Shown here in pieces: positions 16,131-21,760 of a stretch of DNA of 23,832 nt. Made by a program: the position numbers and the translations under genes. Where the stretch lies: assembly GCA_910577605.1 (NCBI GenBank), contig CAJTON010000021.1, positions 27,957 through 51,788 of the forward strand, in the 5' to 3' direction. The DNA comes from an uncultured Butyrivibrio sp. (GTDB taxonomy: Bacteria > Bacillota > Clostridia > Lachnospirales > Lachnospiraceae). Position 1 is the first letter of the stretch; each line of letters begins with the position of its first letter. The notes under the pieces are model-generated. The model was not told the DNA's origin and did not search any database. It was given only the letters and a program-made list of their open reading frames with translations.

Positions 16131-17408
16131 CTAAACGCACAAAGCGCTAAGGTCCTTGTAATATGAAGGATATGATATTTCGGCAAGTCCCGCGTCCGCG
16201 ATCGAGGTCGTGCCCTCCGCTCCGAGAGCGGCTACCGTGAAGGACATAGCTATCCTGTGATCCATAAAGCTCTCAAGCTTTGCTCCGTGCAGCGGTCTGC
16301 CGCCTCGTATCGTCATTCCGTCGTCCGCAGGCGTGACGTCCGCGCCCATGCGGGAGAGATTTTTTGTGACTACGGCGATTCTGTCGGATTCTTTCACCTT
16401 TAACTCGGCGGCGTCTTTTATGACCGTTTCGCCGTCCGCGTAAGCCGCGAGCACCGCAATCACGGGTATTTCGTCTATAAGGGTGGGGATTATGTCTCCC
16501 TCTATCACCGTTCCGTGAAGTGAGGAGGAGCGCACCAGCAGATCCGCGACCGGTTCGCCGCCTTGCGTCCGCTCGTTGAGAAGCTCTATACTGCCGCCCA
16601 TGGCAAGGCAGACCTTTATCATGCCGTCCCTTGTCGGGTTTATGCCGACATTTTCAATAAGTATTTCGCTGTCCGGCACGATAAGCCCGGCGGCGATAAA
16701 ATAAGCCGCTGAGGAGATGTCGCCCGGCACGTTTATTTTTTGACCGTAAAGCTCGTTCGCGGGAAATACCGACGCGGTACATCCGGCTGAAGAGACCTGC
16801 GCGCCAAAGGCGGAGAGCATAAGCTCGGTGTGGTTGCGTGAGAGAGTCGGTTCGGTGACGCTTGTTTTACCGTCGGCGTAAAGTCCCGCGAGGAGCAGAC
16901 ATGATTTTATCTGAGCCGAAGCGACCGGCGATACATAGTCTATGCCGTTGAGCTTTGAACCGCGGATAGTGAGCGGCGCGAATGAACTATTGTTATCGCC
17001 TTGTATGTCGGCGCCCATAAGACGCAGAGGGTCGATTATCCTGTCCATAGGGCGTTTGCGGATAGAAGCGTCGCCGTCAAGACGACTTGTAAAATTCTGC
17101 CCGGCGAGGATCCCGCTTATGAGTCTGGTAGTAGTACCGCTGTTGCCCGTATCAAGAACCGAATCCGGAGCGCTCAGTCCGTTAAGTCCGCGACCGTTTA
17201 CGGTCACCGTGTGCTTATCGTTTATTATTTCTATTCCCATGCTGCGGAAGCAGGAGATGGTAGAAAGGCAGTCGGCTCCCTGTAAAAATCCTGTTATTTC
17301 GGTGCGCCCTTTTGCGATCGCTCCGAACATTACGCTGCGGTGCGATATTGATTTGTCGCCGGGGATCTTTACGGTTCCGCGGAGTTTTTTTACTTTGTGA
17401 AAATCCAT
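16131..17408 (-). CDS. aroA: 3-phosphoshikimate 1-carboxyvinyltransferase (EPSP synthase)
   Basis: A 425-residue cytoplasmic enzyme that joins phosphoenolpyruvate to shikimate 3-phosphate, the sixth step of the chorismate pathway. The residues expected are present: GDKSISHR (17-24), the NSGTTTRL loop (89-96), GDASIRKRPM (112-121), SAQIKS (164-169), and the acidic D312 in LIDEIPV plus KESDR near 339-343. The spellings of the second and third motifs place it nearer the Streptococcus-type (class II) enzymes than the E. coli type. GAGG lies upstream of the ATG. It begins 17 bases after the tyrA stop, so the two are co-transcribed; together they serve chorismate and then tyrosine synthesis. Confidence 0.97.
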   Translation of the reverse strand: MDFHKVKKLRGTVKIPGDKSISHRSVMFGAIAKGRTEITGFLQGADCLSTISCFRSMGIEIINDKHTVTVNGRGLNGLSAPDSVLDTGNSGTTTRLISGILAGQNFTSRLDGDASIRKRPMDRIIDPLRLMGADIQGDNNSSFAPLTIRGSKLNGIDYVSPVASAQIKSCLLLAGLYADGKTSVTEPTLSRNHTELMLSAFGAQVSSAGCTASVFPANELYGQKINVPGDISSAAYFIAAGLIVPDSEILIENVGINPTRDGMIKVCLAMGGSIELLNERTQGGEPVADLLVRSSSLHGTVIEGDIIPTLIDEIPVIAVLAAYADGETVIKDAAELKVKESDRIAVVTKNLSRMGADVTPADDGMTIRGGRPLHGAKLESFMDHRIAMSFTVAALGAEGTTSIADAGLAEISYPSYYKDLSALCV

Positions 17409-17425
17409 ATTATAACCTCGAATAT

Positions 17426-18514
17426 TTATTTGTGTACCGAATGTCCGTTTTCGGAGAGTATTTTAAATGCCCGCGTGCTGCTGCCGCTGTCATAGAAATC
17501 AATGAGCAGCACGCCGTCCCGGTATTCCCTGTTGTGTATGATCTCGATATTTTTGATGTTGATTCCTCCGGCAAAGAGCAGTCCGGTGATGTCGCTCAGC
17601 GCTCCTTCCTTGTCCTCGATGTCGCAGTAAACCGCGTGGCTCTGCGGCAGCGGACCGGAGTTGCGTATGCTTATAGAATCGCGGTACTCCTTGGACTGAA
17701 CGAACATTTCCGCTATAGAGGAGCGGTCGTTTGAATCGACCTGCTCCTTTACCCTTGAGAGGTAATCTATATATTTTCCGAGCAGAAGCGAGATCTGTAC
17801 GGAGTTGGTCACGCAAATTTGCGACCACATATCGGCAGAGGAGGAGGCGATCCTTGTGATGTCCTTGAAGCCTCCGGCAGCGAGCATCTTCATAAGGCCG
17901 TCGTCCGTGTCGTTTTCCCTGACTGTGTTTACAAGTCCCGACGCTATCAGATGCGGAACATGGCTGATTCCTGCAACGGCGTAATCGTGTCTGTCCGGCT
18001 CGGTGACGACCGGTACGGCGCCTGTTTTGCGGACGATACTGATATAGAAATCAAGCGATTCTCTCGTCGTGAGTGGCGTGGGCGTTATGGCGTAGTAGGC
18101 GTTCTCAAGCATGGTGTCGGTTGCGGCAGAGTAGCCGGTCTTTTCCGAACCTGCCATGGGATGTCCGCCTATAAAGCAGTCCTCCATGTCAAGTGCCCTG
18201 ACAGTTTCGTGTATGTAGCCCTTGACGCTTCCGACGTCGGTTATTATGCAGCCCTTTTTGATTTTGCCTTTGAGAAGCGAGAGATATGCGGAGTTATGCT
18301 CTACGGGCGTACAGAGAAAAATAATGTCACAGTCATAGAAAGCGCCGTCTATTTCATACGCGGCTCTGTCAACCACGCCGTCCGACACCGCTTCCTCCAA
18401 GGGTCCGGGACTGCGGTTATACGCCGTTATATAAAACGGAGAGCCGGATTTTTTGAGGGCTTTGGCTATCGAGCCGCCTATAAGTCCTAGACCGATAAAT
18501 CCTACGTTGATCAT
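17426..18514 (-). CDS. tyrA: Prephenate dehydrogenase with ACT domain
   Basis: A 362-residue cytoplasmic enzyme converting prephenate to 4-hydroxyphenylpyruvate in tyrosine synthesis. The Rossmann motif GLGLIGGS is at 8-15, HPMAGSEKTGY is the substrate loop, and GISHVPHLIA carries the catalytic histidine. The last about 75 residues form an ACT domain (DIEDKEGALSDITGLL and later GGINIKNIEI), implying allosteric control by tyrosine or another amino acid. I start it at ATG 18514, with TTGGAGC ahead of it; the TTG at 18526 would swallow the ribosome site. It is the first gene of a two-gene unit with aroA. Confidence 0.96.
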   Translation of the reverse strand: MINVGFIGLGLIGGSIAKALKKSGSPFYITAYNRSPGPLEEAVSDGVVDRAAYEIDGAFYDCDIIFLCTPVEHNSAYLSLLKGKIKKGCIITDVGSVKGYIHETVRALDMEDCFIGGHPMAGSEKTGYSAATDTMLENAYYAITPTPLTTRESLDFYISIVRKTGAVPVVTEPDRHDYAVAGISHVPHLIASGLVNTVRENDTDDGLMKMLAAGGFKDITRIASSSADMWSQICVTNSVQISLLLGKYIDYLSRVKEQVDSNDRSSIAEMFVQSKEYRDSISIRNSGPLPQSHAVYCDIEDKEGALSDITGLLFAGGINIKNIEIIHNREYRDGVLLIDFYDSGSSTRAFKILSENGHSVHK

Positions 18515-18543
18515 GTTATGCTCCAATCAGTTATCTTTATAAT

Positions 18544-18572
18544 ATTTTACTATAATAATCATGCCGCCGCAA
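18544..18572 (-). promoter_or_regulatory. Candidate promoter of tyrA-aroA
   Basis: On minus, -35 TTGCGG (18572-18567), a 17-base spacer and -10 TAAAAT (18549-18544), about 30 bases before the tyrA start. The -35 is only half consensus, so the position is tentative; an overlapping TTTACA nearby gives another reading. Confidence 0.35.
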
Positions 18573-18590
18573 TTGTAAAATCCACGGGGA

Positions 18591-19079
18591 CTACTCTTTC
18601 TTTGGTATCCTTCCCTCGGCGACAGCCTTGTTTACCCATAGCTGTAAAGATGAAACGGAGTCGGATATCTGGGACAGCTTTTTCTGTATGCTGCGGAAAT
18701 CTGACAGCTCGTCGTCGCTTATCCTGCCGTCAACGGTGATTTCGATGAGGCGGTTTTTCTCGTTTTCAAGCGTGTTGAGAGAGGCGATGACCTCAAGCGT
18801 TATCTGCGAGAGGTCTTTAAGCCGGACCTCGGAAACATATATCTTACCTATCGGGCATTCGTGCGAACAGTAGTAATTGCAGAGCTCGGGAGTGCGGTAG
18901 CATTCCGACATCGCGAGTATCTCGTCAGGATGAGGAAGCGATCTGCCGCTTTCGATTTTCTCAATGCGGTCGGAGGAAACGCTGGGCATCAGCGCGCCTG
19001 CCTCGTCCCTTGTCAAATCCATATTTTCGCGGCTTGTCTGATATATATTCTTATTTTCTCTCACTGATTTTCTTCCCAT
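18591..19079 (-). CDS. Small HTH (XRE-like) protein with Cys cluster
   Basis: A 162-residue cytoplasmic protein. Residues about 13-62 form an XRE/Cro-type helix-turn-helix (ENMDLTRDEAGAL, then SDRIEKIESGRSLPHPDEI). It continues with a Cys pattern C60, C67, C71, C75 (CNYYCSHECPIG) that may bind a metal, then a long helical region (KDLSQITLEVIASLNTLENE and beyond) ending in a basic tail. I recall the same layout in uncharacterised clostridial HTH proteins. GGAGG lies ten bases ahead of ATG 19079. It is divergent from the flotillin, and both have good promoters in the shared 230-base gap, so autoregulation or control of the neighbour is possible but unproven. Confidence 0.85.
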   Translation of the reverse strand: MGRKSVRENKNIYQTSRENMDLTRDEAGALMPSVSSDRIEKIESGRSLPHPDEILAMSECYRTPELCNYYCSHECPIGKIYVSEVRLKDLSQITLEVIASLNTLENEKNRLIEITVDGRISDDELSDFRSIQKKLSQISDSVSSLQLWVNKAVAEGRIPKKE

Positions 19080-19117
19080 TGCGCACCGTCCTCCGTATTC
19101 CTGAAATATCATTAATC

Positions 19118-19146
19118 ATTTTACTATCAGCGGAGGGATTTGTAAA
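19118..19146 (-). promoter_or_regulatory. Promoter of the HTH-protein gene
   Basis: On minus, -35 TTTACA (19146-19141), a 17-base spacer and -10 TAAAAT (19123-19118), about 40 bases before the start codon. Confidence 0.7.
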
Positions 19147-19214
19147 TTGTTTTGTTTGGCGTCTATTTTGTGCGGGACGCGTAATAGAAGGCGCTAATTC
19201 GGACTTACAGCCCC

Positions 19215-19243
19215 TTGATTAAGGAGGCGGCATATTATATACT
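19215..19243 (+). promoter_or_regulatory. Promoter of the flotillin gene
   Basis: -35 TTGATT (19215-19220), a 17-base spacer and -10 TATACT (19238-19243). Transcription would start near 19250, giving a 5' UTR of about 60 bases. Confidence 0.7.
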
Positions 19244-19262
19244 TAATTTAACCCAAAAAGGA

Positions 19263-19283
19263 CCGGAGCCGCAGGGGTTCCGG
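19263..19283 (+). other. Hairpin in flotillin 5' UTR
   Basis: CCGGAGCC pairs with GGGTTCCGG (one bulge) around GCAG, between the promoter and the AGGAGG ribosome site. It may stabilise the transcript; no known riboswitch pattern is seen. Confidence 0.4.
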
Positions 19284-19308
19284 CACACACTTATCAGGAG
19301 GTAATCTT

Positions 19309-20808
19309 ATGGAACAATACATTATTCCAATTGCCGTGGGAGCGGCGGTACTGTTTTTTATCATTATTCTCGCGTCGGGCTATGTCAAGGCTTCTCCCGA
19401 TACGGCGTTTATAATTTCGGGACTGAGAAAGCGCCCTAAGGTGCTTATCGGTAAAGCCGGAATAAAAATTCCTTTTTTCGAGAAAAAGGACGCGCTGAAT
19501 TTACAGCTTATTCCTATCGACGTTAAGACCTCAAGCGCGGTGCCTACCGCAGACTACATCAACATCAATGTGGACGCGGCGGTGAATGTGAAGATAAGCG
19601 ACCAGAACGACAGGCTGAGCCTTGCGGCGCAGAACTTCCTTAACAAGCTGGTCGATTACATAGCGAAGGTCGCGAGAGAGGTGCTCGAAGGCAATATGCG
19701 TGAGATAGTCGGCAAAATGCAGCTTCAGGAGATGGTTTCCGACAGACAGAAATTTGCCGACCTTGTGAAGCAGAACGCCGAGCCGGACCTCGGAGCGATG
19801 GGTCTTGATATCGTATCCTTCAACGTACAGAACTTTGTGGACGATTCGGGCGTTATCGAGAATCTCGGTGTTGACAATATCGTAAAGATACAGAAGGACG
19901 CGGCGATCTCAAGAGCCGAGGCGGAAAAAGAGATCGCCAAGGCAAAAGCTGTCGCCAAGAAGGAGGCAAACGACGCGGAGGTCATTTCTGAGACCGAGAT
20001 CGCGGAGCGCCAGAACGAGCTTGCCATTAAGAAGGCGGAGCTTAAGAAGGAATCCGACATCAAGAAGGCTACGGCGGACGCCGCCTACAAGATACAGGAG
20101 GAGGAGCAGAGAAAGACTATTGAGATAACGACCGCCGACGCTAACCTTGCAAGGCAGGAGAAGGAGATCGAACTCAAGGAACGCGACGTAAGGATAACCG
20201 AGCAAAGACTTGAGGCGGAGGTCAAGAAAAAGGCGGAGGCGGAGAAATTCGCCAGGCAGCAGAGGGCTGACGCGGAGCTTTACGAGCGCCAGAAGGACGC
20301 CGAGGCAAAGAAGTACGAGATGCAGCAGGAGGCTGAGGCTTTAAAGGCAAAAGCCGAGGCGGAGAAATACGCCAAGGAGCAGGAGGCGGCAGGTATACGC
20401 GCCAAGGGTATAGCCGAGGCGGAAGCTATCAAGGCAAAGGCGGTAGCCGAGGCCGAGGGTATCGAGAAGAAGGCGCTCGCGCAGGCGAAGATGACGGACG
20501 CTTCCATCAAGGAGATGTACTTCAACGCGCTGCCTGAGGTAGTAAAGAACGCGGCTACCCCCCTTGCGAATGTGGACAGCATCGTTATGTACGGCGACGG
20601 TAATTCTGCGAGACTTGTACAGGACATTATGACTACGGTCTCACAGGTTACCGAGGGGCTTAAGGGGTCTACCGGAATCGACCTCAAGAATATCCTTGAG
20701 GGAGTGACGAAGGCGGGAAGCGAGGCTGCGCCCACGCAGACGGAAGACGGGGAGGATACGGCTGATTTCCGCGAGGTGACGCAGGACGGCGACGGCGACG
20801 ACATCTAA
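19309..20808 (+). CDS. Flotillin-like SPFH scaffold protein
   Basis: A 499-residue membrane-associated protein that assembles lipid microdomains, as FloT/YuaG does in B. subtilis. One N-terminal helix (about 4-24) anchors it, the SPFH domain spans about 25-190, and a long Ala/Glu/Lys coiled coil (about 195-410, with repeated AEAEAIKAK-type runs) drives oligomerisation. A flotillin-like tail (about 415-470) and an acidic disordered end (DGDGDDI) follow. AGGAGGT precedes the ATG. Its length is near B. subtilis FloT. The usual NfeD/YuaF partner is absent from this window, and the next gene is an unrelated zinc-ribbon protein with its own promoter. It may influence envelope proteins such as the kinase system elsewhere in the window, but that is speculation. 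Confidence 0.95.
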   Translation: MEQYIIPIAVGAAVLFFIIILASGYVKASPDTAFIISGLRKRPKVLIGKAGIKIPFFEKKDALNLQLIPIDVKTSSAVPTADYININVDAAVNVKISDQNDRLSLAAQNFLNKLVDYIAKVAREVLEGNMREIVGKMQLQEMVSDRQKFADLVKQNAEPDLGAMGLDIVSFNVQNFVDDSGVIENLGVDNIVKIQKDAAISRAEAEKEIAKAKAVAKKEANDAEVISETEIAERQNELAIKKAELKKESDIKKATADAAYKIQEEEQRKTIEITTADANLARQEKEIELKERDVRITEQRLEAEVKKKAEAEKFARQQRADAELYERQKDAEAKKYEMQQEAEALKAKAEAEKYAKEQEAAGIRAKGIAEAEAIKAKAVAEAEGIEKKALAQAKMTDASIKEMYFNALPEVVKNAATPLANVDSIVMYGDGNSARLVQDIMTTVSQVTEGLKGSTGIDLKNILEGVTKAGSEAAPTQTEDGEDTADFREVTQDGDGDDI

Positions 20809-20828
20809 GCTTCGGACACAATAAATGC

Positions 20829-20877
20829 GGCGGTCCTGCCGTATCCGCGCATGATGCGCAGGAGAGAGCGGACCGCC
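20829..20877 (+). other. Long stem-loop after the flotillin gene
   Basis: GGCGGTCC (20829-20836) pairs with GGACCGCC (20870-20877). Inside, a second perfect hairpin GCGCAT-G-ATGCGC is flanked by TCC/GGA. No T-run follows on plus (it continues GTAAAAAA), so it is not a textbook terminator, although it probably marks the 3' end of the flotillin message. Confidence 0.5.
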
Positions 20878-20909
20878 GTAAAAAATTGCCCTGCAAGGCT
20901 TTATTTGAC

Positions 20910-20938
20910 TTGAACAATCCGTTCAAATCTGCTATTAT
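20910..20938 (+). promoter_or_regulatory. Promoter with palindromic operator for the zinc-ribbon gene
   Basis: -35 TTGAAC (20910-20915), a 17-base spacer and -10 TATTAT (20933-20938). The -35 is one arm of TTGAAC-N5-GTTCAA (20910-20926), a six-base perfect inverted repeat that looks like a repressor site. Confidence 0.55.
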
Positions 20939-20974
20939 ATTATTTATAAAAAATACCGGAAAGGATTGGATAAC

Positions 20975-21373
20975 ATGAAAATCAGAGTTAAATGCCCCAG
21001 CTGCGGCACAGTTCTTGACATCGACGGAGACTGCCCTTGCAGTAAATGCAACGCGCCTCTTTCTGCCAGCGGAGAAGGAATGCTGCAAATTTACAGAATG
21101 GGCTCACCTATCGGAGTAGCGGTAGGATACGGTCTTTATATTGACGGACAGCCGATGGGTCACGTCGCAAATAAGCAGAGCATACGCGTTCCCTTAAGCG
21201 CCGGAGCGCACACCATACATATGACCTGCGGAATGACGAGAAAATGTCAGGACCTTCAGATCATGGTTACTCCCGGAGATACCGTGTACGCGAAAGCACA
21301 TATAAAGCCGGGATTCTGGTCTAACAAGATAATTGTTGAGCAGGCAGAGCAGTCTGAGATGCCTCAGGAATAA
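20975..21373 (+). CDS. Zinc-ribbon protein with small beta domain
   Basis: A 132-residue protein, probably cytoplasmic or surface-facing by a membrane partner, as no helix or signal peptide is visible. Cysteines C7, C10, C20, C22 and C25 (CPSC and CPCSKC) fit a short zinc ribbon. Residues about 45-112 are a predicted beta domain with LYIDGQPMG, SIRVPLSAGAHTIHM and GDTVYAKAHI, resembling the PEGA-like or carbohydrate-binding-like small beta sandwiches that carry an ordered 'Gly-Asp-Thr' turn. ATG 20975 is chosen with GGAAAGGA upstream; the TTG at 20966 overlaps that site. A strong terminator follows. No named family is recognised, and its function is unknown. Confidence 0.85.
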   Translation: MKIRVKCPSCGTVLDIDGDCPCSKCNAPLSASGEGMLQIYRMGSPIGVAVGYGLYIDGQPMGHVANKQSIRVPLSAGAHTIHMTCGMTRKCQDLQIMVTPGDTVYAKAHIKPGFWSNKIIVEQAEQSEMPQE

Positions 21374-21394
21374 AGCAAAACAGAGCAGAATTTC

Positions 21395-21434
21395 AAACGG
21401 GAGATTTCCGGTAATACGGAGCTCCCGTTTTTTT
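21395..21434 (+). terminator. Rho-independent terminator of the zinc-ribbon gene
   Basis: AAACGGGAG pairs with CTCCCGTTT, with an inner TCCG/CGGA helix, followed by seven T residues. It lies 22 bases after the stop. Confidence 0.9.
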
Positions 21435-21557
21435 GTGCGCAGCCCCATACAGAGGAAATATGCCGCTGAAGCGGCGCATTGGGAGCGCGGCGGGCAGGAT
21501 AAGAGCCCGGTTTAACTGAATAAAGACTTCCGAAAACATGTCCGGCAATCTTTAGGG
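21435..21557 (+). other. Gene-free segment between two terminators, possible small RNA
   Basis: The gap from 21374 to 21760 contains no ORF I can support. Between the two terminators lie an ATG/CAT plus CCGC/GCGG hairpin with a TGAA loop (21460-21480) and a GGGC/GCCC helix (about 21493-21509). A second strong terminator follows without a protein gene, which suggests a short transcript of its own. No known riboswitch or RNA family is recognised, and the promoter is not clear. Confidence 0.3.
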
Positions 21558-21597
21558 ACCTGTATTTTGCGCATTAACCGTAAAATACAGGTTTTTT
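21558..21597 (+). terminator. Strong terminator with no upstream gene
   Basis: ACCTGTATTTT pairs with AAAATACAGGT around a 13-base loop and runs into six T residues. It stands 185 bases past the zinc-ribbon stop and after that gene's own terminator, so it probably ends a separate RNA, or attenuates read-through into the surface-protein gene. Confidence 0.8.
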
Positions 21598-21666
21598 ATA
21601 TGCAGCAGTTGGTGCGGATATTTTTATGTCATTTAAGGGATTTTTTTGTCGCATAAGCGCTGAACA

Positions 21667-21694
21667 TTGAAAATATGTTCGATTTTGTTATACT
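21667..21694 (+). promoter_or_regulatory. Promoter of the surface-protein gene
   Basis: -35 TTGAAA (21667-21672), a 16-base spacer and -10 TATACT (21689-21694). The inverted repeat GAACAT-N7-ATGTTC (21662-21680) overlaps the -35, so control by a repressor is plausible. Confidence 0.6.
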
Positions 21695-21760
21695 TAGGAA
21701 AACAGAAAACACAAAATGGGAATCTGTCGGCAGCGGCAGAAAAATAATCAGGAGGTTTTT

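Noticed and set aside
19725..20804. Long minus-strand Ser/Ala-rich frames opposite the flotillin
   Set aside because: They are complements of the Ala/Glu/Lys coiled coil, a common artefact of repeated GCN/GAG codons.
21435..21557. Known riboswitch in the gene-free segment
   Set aside because: I compared it from memory with TPP, SAM-I, purine, c-di-GMP, fluoride, glycine, cobalamin and ZTP core motifs and saw none.
21662..21680. LexA (SOS) box at the surface-protein promoter
   Set aside because: The GAAC and GTTC arms are 11 bases apart; the Gram-positive LexA site has four, so the repeat is listed only as an unknown operator.
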